64,000 nucleotides of DNA from Sphingomonas paucimobilis NBRC 13935 (GTDB taxonomy: Bacteria; Pseudomonadota; Alphaproteobacteria; Sphingomonadales; Sphingomonadaceae): NCBI RefSeq assembly GCF_000739895.2, contig NZ_BBJS01000030.1, positions 289,900-353,899 of the forward strand. The letters run 5' to 3'. Shown piece after piece: positions 8,265-16,840 of the stretch. How positions within the stretch are numbered: position 1 is the stretch's first letter; each line of letters starts with the position of its first letter. The notes beneath the pieces were generated by a model that saw nothing but the letters and a program-made list of their open reading frames with translations, did no database searches and had not been told where the DNA came from. The translations under genes and the position numbers were made by a program.

Positions 8265-9916
8265 GACGCGGCACCGATCCGATGCGGCCGGGCGAGCAGT
8301 TCGCGCCCTTTCAGCATCCCCTGCCAGTAAAGCGGAGGCAGCATCCTTTCCTTCAGGAACCAGGCCGCCCGCGTCGGACGCGCCCCGTCGACCAGCCATT
8401 TGGGGAAGGTCGGGAGCAGCTTGCCGCCATAGCCGAACTCGGCCAGCACGATCTTGCCCCGCTCGACGGTCAGCGGGCATGAGCCATAGCCGTCATAATC
8501 GGCGGCCGGCGGCTTGCCCTCCAGCGCGGCGAGAACGTTGACCGCAACGACCGGCGCCTGCTGCCGAGCGGCAGCCGCCGTCTTGGCGTTGCTGGTCCCC
8601 GCCCCGTCACCCAGGGCGAAGACATCGTCATAGCGTTTGTGGCGCAGCGTCGCCTCATCGACGTCGATGAAACCGCTCGGTGCGGCCAGCGGGCTCTTCG
8701 CCACCCAGTCATGCGAGACATGGGGTGGAACGACATGCAGCATGTCGAAGGCCCGCTCGATCGTCTCGGTCCTGCCGTCCCGCTTGCACTCAAAGGTCGC
8801 GACACGGCGCGCGCCATCCACGGCGACCAGATTGGATTCCAGCCGCAGGTCGATGCCATAGCGCGCGATATAGTCCATCAGCGCCGGCACATAGGTCGAC
8901 ACCCCGAACAGCACCGCGCCGGCATTGTGGAACTCGACATCGATCCCGGGCAACAGGCCGGCGCGGCGCCAGATATCGCAGGACAGATACATCGCCTTTT
9001 GCGGCGCGCCAGCGCATTTGATCGGCATCGGCGGCTGGCTGAACAAAGCGCGGCCGCTCGTCATCTCCTGTACCAGCCGGTGCGTATAGGGAGCCAGATC
9101 ATAAAGGTAATTGGAGGTGACGCCGTTCCGCCCCAGCGTGTCCTCCAGCCCGGCAATGGCCTCCCACGCCAGCCGCAGGCCGGGGGCGGCAACCAGGACG
9201 CGGTAGGTCAGCATGCGCCCGTCCGCCAACGCGACCGCATGGCGGTCCGGATCGAAACCCGTCGCGGCGACCTGCAGCCAGGTGACGCCCTTGGGCATCA
9301 CATCCGCCTCGGCACGCCGCGTATCCTGGGCGCGGAAGACCCCGGCCCCCACCAATGTCCAACCGGGCTGGTAATAATGGTCCTGCGCCGGGTCGACGAT
9401 GGCGATGGTCAGCCGGGCGTTGCGCTTCAGGATGCTCGCCGCCGTCGCGATCCCCGCCGAGCCGCCACCGACGATCACCACGTCGAAACTGGCACTCGGC
9501 GATGGAGCGCGCAATCTGGGGGCCAGCGCGGCCAGATCATAGCCCGCGGCGGCCGCCTTATCGATCAGCCTATCGGCCGAGCCTTGCCCCGCCTTGGACA
9601 GCGCCCACAAGGTCGCCGAGCGCATGCCGCTGCGGCAAAAGGCGAGGATCGGCTTGGGCAGGGTTTCCAGCGCCTGCGCCATCGCCGCGCTGTCGATGGG
9701 CGTCGCCTTGCCGGGAGCGATGGGGATATGGGTGAAGGTCAGGCCATGACGTTCGGCCTCGGCCCGAATGGCATCGGCGGTGAGTTGCCCGGCCTCCTCT
9801 TCATCGGGTCGGTTCGAGATGATCGACCGATAGCCCTGTCGTGCGGCCTCGGCCACGTCGTCCAGCGTGATCTGCGGCGAGACGGCGATGCCGTCATCCA
9901 GGGGTTTGAACGCCAT
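8261..9916 (-). CDS. DUF442 phosphatase-like domain fused to sulfide:quinone oxidoreductase
   Basis: 551 residues. Residues 1-110 form a DUF442/BLH domain with a PTP-like loop (FCRSGMRS, Cys94). Residues 145-551 form an FAD-dependent oxidoreductase (VVIVGGGSAGIATAA dinucleotide motif) closest in motifs to mitochondrial-type SQR: PIKCAGAPQKAMYLS carries one redox Cys, GYGSCPLTVERGKIVLAEFGY the other, and LGDGAGTSNAKTAAAARQQAP the second FAD contact. It should oxidise sulfide to persulfide/polysulfide and reduce quinone at the inner membrane. The DUF442 role is unclear; it may act in sulfur transfer. Confidence 0.92.
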   Translation of the reverse strand: MAFKPLDDGIAVSPQITLDDVAEAARQGYRSIISNRPDEEEAGQLTADAIRAEAERHGLTFTHIPIAPGKATPIDSAAMAQALETLPKPILAFCRSGMRSATLWALSKAGQGSADRLIDKAAAAGYDLAALAPRLRAPSPSASFDVVIVGGGSAGIATAASILKRNARLTIAIVDPAQDHYYQPGWTLVGAGVFRAQDTRRAEADVMPKGVTWLQVAATGFDPDRHAVALADGRMLTYRVLVAAPGLRLAWEAIAGLEDTLGRNGVTSNYLYDLAPYTHRLVQEMTSGRALFSQPPMPIKCAGAPQKAMYLSCDIWRRAGLLPGIDVEFHNAGAVLFGVSTYVPALMDYIARYGIDLRLESNLVAVDGARRVATFECKRDGRTETIERAFDMLHVVPPHVSHDWVAKSPLAAPSGFIDVDEATLRHKRYDDVFALGDGAGTSNAKTAAAARQQAPVVAVNVLAALEGKPPAADYDGYGSCPLTVERGKIVLAEFGYGGKLLPTFPKWLVDGARPTRAAWFLKERMLPPLYWQGMLKGRELLARPHRIGAAS

Positions 9917-9935
9917 GTCGCTCTCCCATCCTTTG

Positions 9936-10352
9936 CTATTTTGCAGGCGGCAGCAGGCGGAACAGCCCGAAGCCGATCGTCATGAAGATGATGAAGATCA
10001 GCGCCGGCCCGGGCGCGATCGCCAGCGCGGCGACGGCCGGACCGGGGCATAGCCCGGCCAGTCCCCAGCCGATCCCGAACAGGACCGCACCACCCACCAG
10101 CCGTGCGTCGATCGGTCGCGTCGGTGGCAGATGGAAGGCATCCGCCATCATCGGCCGGGCCCTTCGCCGAACGATCGCCCAGGCCACCGCCATCGGCACG
10201 AGCGCGCCGCCCATCACGAACGCCAAGGTCGGGTCCCACGCGCCCGTCACGTCCAGAAAAGCCTGCACCCGCGCCGGATCGACCATCCCCGACAGGGCCA
10301 GCCCCATGCCGAACAGGATCCCGCTGGCCAGCGCGACGAGAAACTGCCGCAT
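9936..10352 (-). CDS. YeeE/YedE-type (DUF6691) membrane protein, second half-channel
   Basis: 138 residues from the ATG at 10350-10352, which overlaps the previous stop by one base. Four membrane helices with motifs LASGILFGMGLALSGMVDP and FGIGWGLAGLCPGPAV, the cysteine signature of sulfur-permease YeeE/YedE halves. It works with the preceding gene as a split two-protein channel for a reduced sulfur species. A longer upstream frame would overlap the partner and is rejected. Confidence 0.85.
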   Translation of the reverse strand: MRQFLVALASGILFGMGLALSGMVDPARVQAFLDVTGAWDPTLAFVMGGALVPMAVAWAIVRRRARPMMADAFHLPPTRPIDARLVGGAVLFGIGWGLAGLCPGPAVAALAIAPGPALIFIIFMTIGFGLFRLLPPAK

Positions 10353-10792
10353 CACGCCACCCATCCGACCGAGCGAAGCACCGCCACCGTCGCGATACCC
10401 GCCGCCATGAAGGCCAGCGTCGCGACCATTGATCGCGGCGACAGGCGCGCCATGCCGACTACGCCATGCCCACTGGTACAGCCCGAACCGAGCCGTGTAC
10501 CGAACCCGACGATCAGCCCCGCCACCGCCAGCAGAGCCCAGGAGTCCGGGAAATGCGACGGCGCACCGACCAGCCATGCGGCGATTCCCGCGCCGATCGG
10601 CAGTCCGAGCGTGAAGGCGATGGCGACCCCGCGCGGCGCGCCGGTGCTCGCCAGCCCGGCGGCGCGAGTGAACATCCCGCTGCACCCCGCGACCCGGCCA
10701 TTGCCCAGCAGCATCAGCGCCGCCGCCAGGCCGATCAGCAGCCCGCCGACCAGCCCATGCATCGGCATCGCGTGAGGAAAGCCCGGCATCAC
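10352..10792 (-). CDS. YeeE/YedE-type membrane protein, first half-channel
   Basis: 146 residues, four membrane helices, with NGRVAGCSGMFTRA and FGTRLGSGCTSGHGVVGMAR, the paired cysteine motifs of YeeE/YedE proteins. It starts within the last bases of the metallo-hydrolase gene and overlaps the next gene, so the operon is tightly coupled. Thiosulfate or a related sulfur compound is the likely cargo, from family knowledge only. Confidence 0.87.
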   Translation of the reverse strand: MMPGFPHAMPMHGLVGGLLIGLAAALMLLGNGRVAGCSGMFTRAAGLASTGAPRGVAIAFTLGLPIGAGIAAWLVGAPSHFPDSWALLAVAGLIVGFGTRLGSGCTSGHGVVGMARLSPRSMVATLAFMAAGIATVAVLRSVGWVA

Positions 10793-11712
10793 AGCACGTC
10801 CAGAGGGATGCGCATATAGCGGGTGCCATTGTCCTCCGCCGGGGGTAGCTTGCCGCCGCGCATATTCACCTGGATCGATGGCAGGATCAGCCGTGGCATA
10901 GCCAATGTCGCGTCGCGTGCCTCACGCATCGCGACGAACGCGTCCTCGCTCACCCCGTCATGGACATGGACGTTACCGGAGCGCTGCGCGGCGACGGTCG
11001 TCTCCCAGGCATAGACGCCGCGCCCCGGCGCCTTATAGTCATGGCATAGAAACAACCGAGTCTGCGGCGGCAGGCTCAGCAGGCGGCGGATCGAGCGATA
11101 GAGCTGCCGCGCATCGCCGCCCGGGAAATCGGCCCGCGCCGTCCCATAGTCCGGCATGAACAAGGTGTCGCCGATAAAGGCGGCATCACCGATGATGAAG
11201 GCCATGTCGGCCGGCGTATGGCCCGGGACATGAAGCGCCACCCCTTCGAGATTGCCGACCATGAACCGATCGCCATCAGCGAACAGATGATCGAAATCGG
11301 ACCCGTCGCGCGCGAACTCGGTGCCCGCGTTGAACAGCTTGCCAAAGACATTCTGCACCTGGGTGATCGCACTGCCGATCCCCAGTTTTCCGCCCAGCTT
11401 TTGCTGAAGATAGGGCGCCGCGGACAGGTGATCGGCATGGACATGCGTCTCCAGCAGCCAGTCGATCGTCAGTTCCTGTTCGTGGACATAGGCCAGGATC
11501 GGATCCGCCGGTGCGGGGGTCGTGCGACCGGCGGCGGGGTCGAACCCCAGCACGCTGTCGATGATCGCCGCCCGCCCCGTCTGTGGATCGGACACGACAT
11601 AGCTGACCGTGTTGGTGGCCTCATCGAAGAAGGATCGCACGCGGGGCGTGGTCCGCGTGGAAACCGCGCTTCCGATCTGGCGCGAGGCGATCTCCCGTGT
11701 GACGTCGAACAC
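10789..11712 (-). CDS. Metallo-beta-lactamase-fold persulfide dioxygenase-like protein
   Basis: 307 residues. The HVHADH motif (His90, His92, Asp94, His95), VPGHTPADMAF, FIGDTLFMPDYG and LFLCHDYK match the ETHE1/BigR-operon Blh group, non-haem iron enzymes that oxidise glutathione persulfide to sulfite. It is the first gene of the leftward sulfide operon, divergent from the peroxiredoxin/ArsR pair with only 79 bp between. Product sulfite would be removed by the TauE protein at the operon end. Confidence 0.88.
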   Translation of the reverse strand: MFDVTREIASRQIGSAVSTRTTPRVRSFFDEATNTVSYVVSDPQTGRAAIIDSVLGFDPAAGRTTPAPADPILAYVHEQELTIDWLLETHVHADHLSAAPYLQQKLGGKLGIGSAITQVQNVFGKLFNAGTEFARDGSDFDHLFADGDRFMVGNLEGVALHVPGHTPADMAFIIGDAAFIGDTLFMPDYGTARADFPGGDARQLYRSIRRLLSLPPQTRLFLCHDYKAPGRGVYAWETTVAAQRSGNVHVHDGVSEDAFVAMREARDATLAMPRLILPSIQVNMRGGKLPPAEDNGTRYMRIPLDVL

Positions 11713-11791
11713 TTACACCTCCATTGTCTTTCACTTTACGTAAGTATGTATGTATGTTGCGTCAAGGCGTTTCCGCTGGCATGGCAGGTCC
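11713..11791. promoter_or_regulatory. Divergent promoter region of the sulfide locus
   Basis: The 79-bp gap between the divergent metallo-hydrolase and peroxiredoxin genes is A/T-rich compared with its surroundings. It holds the palindrome TTACGTAA (11736-11743) followed by repeated GTAT units. This is the likely operator for the ArsR-type regulator encoded at 12406. Confidence 0.45.
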
Positions 11792-12409
11792 ATGGACGCC
11801 CCTTATCCCTTCAGGCCGCTTCGCATCGGCGACCCCGCGCCCGCCTTCACCGCGCGCACCACGCATGGCGAGGTCAGCCTCGACCAGTATCGCGGACGCT
11901 GGCTGATGTTCTTTTCGCATCCGGCGGACTTCACCCCAGTGTGCACGAGCGAGTTCATCGCCCTGTCCAAGGCCGCACCGATGTTCGAGGCGATGGATTG
12001 CGCATTGCTCGGCCTGTCGGTCGACAGCCTCTATTCGCATGTCGCCTGGGTGCGGGCGATCCAGGCGCTAACGGGAATCGAAATCCCGTTCCCGGTGGTC
12101 GAAGACCCGTCCATGGCGGTAGGCCGCGCCTATGGCATGATCGATGCGCATGCGACCGACTCGTCGGCCGTCCGCGCGACCTATTTCATCGATCCCGATG
12201 GCATCATCCAGGCGACCAACTGGTATCCGATGCAGGTCGGCCGTTGCGTCGAAGAGATGCTGCGCACCATGCAGGCGCTGCGGCGCACGGCGGATGGAAG
12301 CGTGTTGACGCCCGCCTGCTGGCGACCGGGGGACGACATCCTCCTGCCCCCCTCGCTGCCGACCGACGACTCGCCCGACTGGTTCCACCGGCTGCGACCC
12401 GACGCATGA
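11792..12409 (+). CDS. Peroxiredoxin (AhpC/TSA, Prx6-like)
   Basis: 205 residues from the ATG at 11792. The peroxidatic motif PADFTPVCTSEF places the catalytic Cys at position 51, and the C-terminal extension (about 160-205, LTPACWRPGDDILLPP) is of the Prx6/1-Cys type. It reduces peroxides, possibly also persulfides, with an external thiol. It is coupled by an ATGA overlap to the ArsR gene and divergent from the sulfide operon, which suggests co-regulation by reactive sulfur. Confidence 0.9.
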   Translation: MDAPYPFRPLRIGDPAPAFTARTTHGEVSLDQYRGRWLMFFSHPADFTPVCTSEFIALSKAAPMFEAMDCALLGLSVDSLYSHVAWVRAIQALTGIEIPFPVVEDPSMAVGRAYGMIDAHATDSSAVRATYFIDPDGIIQATNWYPMQVGRCVEEMLRTMQALRRTADGSVLTPACWRPGDDILLPPSLPTDDSPDWFHRLRPDA

Positions 12410-12783
12410 GCGAGCGCCTTCCCCGTTCCGATGCCGATGCAATCGCCGAGCAGTTGCGTATCTTCGCGCAGCCGCAGCGGCTGATGATCCTCGCCGAACT
12501 GCTCGGGGGCGAGCGTTCGGTCGGCGAGATCGAGGCGGCGACCGCGATCGGTCAGCCTGCGCTCAGCCAGCAACTGGCCGAACTGCGCCGCGCCGCGCTG
12601 GTCGACACGCGGCGCGAGGCGCGGATGATCTTCTACAGCATCGCCGATACGGATGTGGAGGCCCGCGTCCGCGCATTGCTTTCCGTCTTTGACAGCGGCT
12701 TTGCCGCCCCCCGCCCCGCGACGCGGCCGCCCAGCACCCGGCCCTCGCTGGTCGGCGCGGCCTCCTTCGCACGGATCGGCTAG
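12406..12783 (+). CDS. ArsR-family winged-helix repressor of BigR/SqrR type, lacking cysteines
   Basis: 125 residues. The winged helix (FAQPQRLMILAELLGGERSV, then TAIGQPALSQQLAELRRAAL and REARMIFYSIAD) matches ArsR proteins of the persulfide-sensing BigR/SqrR branch, as expected from its neighbours. The protein has no cysteine at all: the position usually occupied by Cys in RLMxLC reads RLMILA, and the C-terminal Cys is absent. The C-terminal tail is Pro/Ser/Arg-rich. It may sense by another route or act as a constitutive repressor. Confidence 0.88.
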   Translation: MSERLPRSDADAIAEQLRIFAQPQRLMILAELLGGERSVGEIEAATAIGQPALSQQLAELRRAALVDTRREARMIFYSIADTDVEARVRALLSVFDSGFAAPRPATRPPSTRPSLVGAASFARIG

Positions 12784-12826
12784 CGCGCTTTCCGCCTAGC
12801 CGTAGGGGAACGGCCCGCTGCCGTTG

Positions 12827-14512
12827 TCAGGCCGTCACCCCCTCGCCCGATAGGATCAGCGCCACGCCGATCGGGTGACGGGCACCGCCGGGCAGTGTCA
12901 CTTCCAGCGCATCGTCCGTCCGGCGGAAGGCCAGCGGCGTCGGGCCCCCCGGCATGGTCACGCGACGCACCTCGCCGGGCATCGTCGGGCTGTTCCGCCG
13001 CAACAGCGTCATGCGGACGATATTGTCGTCGGGCCAGCCGAGCACCAAGGCATGGAGGTTGCCGTCCCGTGTCGCATAGCGCACGTCGCGCGCGGTATAG
13101 GGCGATTTCGGACCTCCTTCGGAGAACAGCCCGGCATTGCCCCGCGTCGGCCCTTCGCCGTTCAGCTTCCACGGCCGGGTGGCGTAGATGGCCTCGCCGA
13201 AGCGCCGCATCCAGCCGCCAATCTCCTCTACGATCCGCTCTTCCTTGTCATCGATCGTGCCATCGCCGCGCATCGGCACCGAGAGCATGAGGTTGCCGTT
13301 CTTGGACACGACGTCGCACAGCGTATGGATGACCGTCGCCGCCGATTTATAGCCGTCACGGGCATAGAGATCAGCGTCGTAATGCCAATTGCCCAGGCAC
13401 GTATCGGTCTGCCACGGAAAGCGCTCGATATAATTCTTTCCGCCACGCTCGACATCGTCGACAATTCCCATGCGGCGCTGCGGCGGCGTCATCTTGGCCG
13501 TTACCACCGCCTCCAGCCGGCCATCATGCCATGCCATCGACTGGTTATAATACCAGGCGGCGAACGCCAGCCCATATTGCTCCAGGGGTAGATCGAAATT
13601 GTCGAAATAGACCATGTCCGGGCGATGTTGCTCGACCAGATCCTGACAGCGCAGCAACCAGTTCCGGGCAAAGTCGCTACCGGCGGGAACGCCCTCGCTC
13701 CACAGGCGATCGGTCGCCTCGTGCCACATATTCGCCTCGTCGACCGTGCAGATACCGTCAGGCATCGCCATGTGCCGGCCGGTATAGAGCTGCTGCGGGT
13801 CCAGCCCCTGCCACCATTTGCCCCGCCCCTGCGCCGCCGTCAGCTTGTAGGCGTCATAGCGCTGGCCGGCGCGCGGCCCCTCGGGGTCATAGCCATAGGC
13901 GGGCTGGTTCCAGTGCCAGGCATGGGCCGAATGGTTGGACACGGCAAAGCGCAGCCCCCGTTCGCGTGCCAGCTTCGCCCAGGTGCCGATAATGTCCTTG
14001 CGCGGGCCGACGCGGGTCGTGTTCCAGGGATGGTAGCGCGAGGCATAGGTATCGAGATTGTCGTGATGATTGGCCAGTGCCATGAAATATCTAGCACCCG
14101 CCCGCTGGTAGAGATCGAGCTGCCGGGCCGGGTCCCATCGCTCGGCCTTCCAGAGGTTCTGGATTTCCATGAACCCGACATCCGCCGGATGACCATAATG
14201 TTTCAGATGATGGGCATAGGCGCGCGATCCCGGCAGATACATTTCGCGCGCATACCAGTCGCCCGCTTCCGGCACGCATTGCGCGGTCCAATGCGCCCAG
14301 ATCCCGAACTTGGCGTCACGGAACCAGTCGGGCACGCTGTAACCGGCGGTCAACGAGGCCCAGTCAGGGGTAAAGCGCGCCGGCGGCGGCACCTTCAACG
14401 CGCGGCCCGCCCCCATCGGCGTCGGGGCAGTCGTCACGGCGGAAACCGCGGCCGGCGCCAGCGCAGCGGCCGCAACGCCCCCGCCGATCATCGCGCGTCG
14501 TGTCGTCTCCAT
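12827..14512 (-). CDS. Alpha-L-fucosidase, GH29, Tat-exported
   Basis: 561 residues with a twin-arginine signal (METTRRAMIGGGVAAAA). The GH29 barrel starts near YSVPDWFRDAKFGIWAHW and includes MALANHHDN, the His-rich LRFAVSNHSAHAWHW, and DMVYFDNFDLPLEQYG, where Asp304 is the probable nucleophile. A C-terminal beta domain follows from about residue 460. It would release L-fucose from glycans in the periplasm. The start has GGGAGAG upstream. It lies 270 bp downstream of the broken carbohydrate porin gene, which suggests a small glycan-use locus cut by the prophage. The 14513-14782 gap shows no further gene. Confidence 0.93.
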   Translation of the reverse strand: METTRRAMIGGGVAAAALAPAAVSAVTTAPTPMGAGRALKVPPPARFTPDWASLTAGYSVPDWFRDAKFGIWAHWTAQCVPEAGDWYAREMYLPGSRAYAHHLKHYGHPADVGFMEIQNLWKAERWDPARQLDLYQRAGARYFMALANHHDNLDTYASRYHPWNTTRVGPRKDIIGTWAKLARERGLRFAVSNHSAHAWHWNQPAYGYDPEGPRAGQRYDAYKLTAAQGRGKWWQGLDPQQLYTGRHMAMPDGICTVDEANMWHEATDRLWSEGVPAGSDFARNWLLRCQDLVEQHRPDMVYFDNFDLPLEQYGLAFAAWYYNQSMAWHDGRLEAVVTAKMTPPQRRMGIVDDVERGGKNYIERFPWQTDTCLGNWHYDADLYARDGYKSAATVIHTLCDVVSKNGNLMLSVPMRGDGTIDDKEERIVEEIGGWMRRFGEAIYATRPWKLNGEGPTRGNAGLFSEGGPKSPYTARDVRYATRDGNLHALVLGWPDDNIVRMTLLRRNSPTMPGEVRRVTMPGGPTPLAFRRTDDALEVTLPGGARHPIGVALILSGEGVTA

Positions 14513-14782
14513 GCCCGTCTCTCCCGTTCTTCACGCCATCTCAGCTCATGCACGCACGACGCGGCCGGATGGGCCGCACCCATCATGGAAGCGGGATCGA
14601 GAGGGCAAGAAGCGGCACCGCGCGCAAAAGGCCCCAATTCACAATCCTCCCACCGCCGCCACGGCGACCATCATCAGCTTCAAGACTTTTGTGAGTGAGA
14701 GTATTCTTTCATATGTAACGGCAGTCAATGTCTGACTTATGAGAAAGCGACACAGCGCGCGGCGGCGAGCGTAGGACCGAGC

Positions 14783-15219
14783 TCAGTGGCTCGACCAGGC
14801 GATCCGGAACCGCAGGCCCAGCACCAGCGCATCGTCGATCGTCGAGTCCGCCGACGGATTCAGGACATATTGGATATCGGGCTGGACCGAGATGCCCTTT
14901 ATGATCTCGTCGCTATAGGTCAGTTCGAAGATCGTCTCGCTGCCATCCAGCCGTGGCGAATCGACCGGATTGCCGGCGCGGTAGTTGCGGGACAGTGCGC
15001 CATTGCCCGCGCCCAATGACACGGCGCTGGCCGGCCGCGATGCGAAGGGGCGCTCCCACAGCACGCCGCTCTGCCAGCCACCTCGAAACGGCGTCGTCCG
15101 CCCGTCCGACAGGCCTAAACGTACAAAGCCGACCAGATGGGTACCATCACCCTCCGCCGCGCCGAGCAGATCCTGTTCCGCAAGCAGATAGAGGCCTTGT
15201 GAAAAATAGCGCTCTTCGG
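14783..15219 (-). pseudogene. 3' half of OprB-type carbohydrate porin gene split by prophage
   Basis: Reads ...ERYFSQGLYLLAEQDLLG through SVQPDIQYVLNP to the terminal barrel strand (LVLGLRFRIAWSSH), typical of the carbohydrate-selective porin OprB C-terminus. The frame joins exactly to the 5' half at 54609 when the prophage and one TTCGG copy are removed (...GATLTE|ERYFSQG...). An ATG at 15232, inside the prophage end, could start a 149-residue fragment, but without a signal peptide it would not be functional. Confidence 0.9.
15215..15219. repeat. Target-site duplication, left copy (TTCGG)
   Basis: TTCGG directly precedes the prophage terminus TGTAGGGGATC and recurs directly after the other terminus at 54609. 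Five bases is the duplication size of Mu transposition. Confidence 0.9.
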
Positions 15220-15232
15220 TGTAGGGGATCAT

Positions 15233-15417
15233 GAACTGTCACATCGTGGGACGGTGGGATTGGGCGGGCCATTGTGGGCTATTCTGGGATGGGAATGGCT
15301 GAAAACGGGGCTTTTCTCGGCTGACCACCAGAAGTGTCACGGTTGTGACAGTTTGAGGCCATAAATCGGCGTTGCAATGCCTCTTCAGCCCTTGTGCACG
15401 CCACGATGTGACAGTTC
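15233..15417. repeat. Left-end TGTCAC repeat cluster with a 17-bp inverted repeat
   Basis: GAACTGTCACATCGTGG (15233-15249) and its exact inverse (15401-15417) flank a palindrome TGTCAC-N4-GTGACA (15335-15350). A further AACTGTCACGACATC lies at 15452. These are candidate transposase or regulator sites in the 211-bp non-coding left end. The right end carries no such motif. Confidence 0.6.
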
Positions 15418-15430
15418 CCGTGCGCCCCCC

Positions 15431-16840
15431 TTACGGCGTTTCCATGTCCTCAACTGTCACGACATCGATCGCGGATCGGTTGGCGTCGAGATAGGCCAGG
15501 AGCTGGTCGAAGGCGGGCTGCCAATTCGACATCGATCCCGACAGGCCGTCGTGAAAGACGAGGAAGCCCACCCCCTTTTGGGCTATCGCGCGGTCAACGT
15601 GGTTCTTCCAATAGGTCGCATAGATCGCGCTGTTGTTACCCCATTGAAACTCGCCTGCGCCCATCGCGCGGATGCGCATGGGGTCACCCCAGGGATAGGT
15701 CTCGACCTGTGCGAACTCGCCAAAATAATAGGCGCGCATCGATCGGAACGCCTGTCGAAACATCGGGTAGGCGATCATGTCGGTTGGGCCGACGTTACTG
15801 AAATAGCTGCCATGGCCGCCGCCGGTCAGGCCGATGGCATTCTGCCAGTTCCGGAGCTTCGCCATTTCGGCCGTGCGCTGGTCGGCCGTCATGACATCAA
15901 TGCCGCCGGCTCCGGTGGCGTTCTCGGTCGAGTAGGCTTGGCTTGCGATCTGCCAACCGAGATTGTCGTGCAGCGCCTTGATCTGGGCGACGGGCAGCTT
16001 GCCGGTCTTACCCGCATCGATCGCAGGCGATGCATATAGCACGCCCCTGAAGCCATAGCGGGCCATGGCGCGCGATGCGTAGTTGATGGTGGCGGGATAC
16101 TGATCGTCGAACGACAGGATCAGCTTTGCCCTGGTCAGGGCATTTGCCACCACCTCGACGTTGCCGACAGCGATCGTCATCCCGGCGGTGCTGTTCGCCT
16201 GCACCTCGACCAGCGCCCAAGTCAGGGCGGACAGGTTCGCACCGTTGCCAACGGAGGTGAACGCGCTGACCGGGATGGTGAACGACCCCCAGCGCTGCTC
16301 AGCGTTCTTCTGGCCTTCACGGATCAGCCCAGCGGCGTTGAACTCGTGATAGTTGCCCCCCGGCGACGACGGGCTGCCTTCCGAAAAGAGCCGGATTTTG
16401 TAGCCGTTCAAGCGAGGATCGACGTTGACGATCGGCTTCGTCCAGATGCGGATCAGCTGCCCGGCGGCGCTGATCGGGACCGCCTGGACGACGGCGGGAC
16501 GAAGCTGGCGGGCATTGAACGACGCGAGCGTGACCGTCAGACGGGTGTCGCCATAAAGCGGATCGCCGGCAACGTCGCTGGCCTCGCCGGGTGCATTGGT
16601 CAGACGGCCGACCTGATCGAACGAGGCGAGGACGCCGATGGGCGCGGCGATACGGTAGCGCTGATAGATGCGCCCACCGATCGCGGGGGCCTTGTCACCA
16701 TCGGCGGGTTGCTGCGCCCATTCCGGACTGGGCAGGGCGATGGACGGCAACTGGCTGGGGGTCTGGACCTGCACCTGGGCGGCGGCGGCGGAACAGGCGA
16801 GCATGGCGGCGATCGTCACGATGAGGTTGCGGGTCATCAC
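15431..16840 (-). CDS. Secreted polysaccharide deacetylase-like protein (NodB fold), degenerate metal site
   Basis: 469 residues, signal peptide 1-21, a beta-rich domain (about 30-235), then a NodB-like barrel (KLILSFDDQYPATINYASRA at 239-258, later FLVFHDGLSG). Asp245/Asp246 fit motif 1. In motif 2, where family members have S-H-x3-H, this protein reads IASQAYSTEN, so both metal-binding histidines appear to be absent. It is the outermost left-arm gene, coupled (ATGA) to the secreted protein upstream. It may bind or modify host surface glycans; catalysis is doubtful. Confidence 0.75.
   Translation of the reverse strand: MMTRNLIVTIAAMLACSAAAAQVQVQTPSQLPSIALPSPEWAQQPADGDKAPAIGGRIYQRYRIAAPIGVLASFDQVGRLTNAPGEASDVAGDPLYGDTRLTVTLASFNARQLRPAVVQAVPISAAGQLIRIWTKPIVNVDPRLNGYKIRLFSEGSPSSPGGNYHEFNAAGLIREGQKNAEQRWGSFTIPVSAFTSVGNGANLSALTWALVEVQANSTAGMTIAVGNVEVVANALTRAKLILSFDDQYPATINYASRAMARYGFRGVLYASPAIDAGKTGKLPVAQIKALHDNLGWQIASQAYSTENATGAGGIDVMTADQRTAEMAKLRNWQNAIGLTGGGHGSYFSNVGPTDMIAYPMFRQAFRSMRAYYFGEFAQVETYPWGDPMRIRAMGAGEFQWGNNSAIYATYWKNHVDRAIAQKGVGFLVFHDGLSGSMSNWQPAFDQLLAYLDANRSAIDVVTVEDMETP

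Noticed and set aside
9936..10829. 297-codon reading of the second YeeE-type gene
   Set aside because: The first 159 codons overlap the partner gene in another frame; the ATG at 10350-10352 coupled to the previous stop is the better start.
15237..15242. TGTCAC considered as the left terminus of the prophage
   Set aside because: No matching duplication at the right end; TGTAG at 15220 with TTCGG on both sides restores the porin frame exactly.
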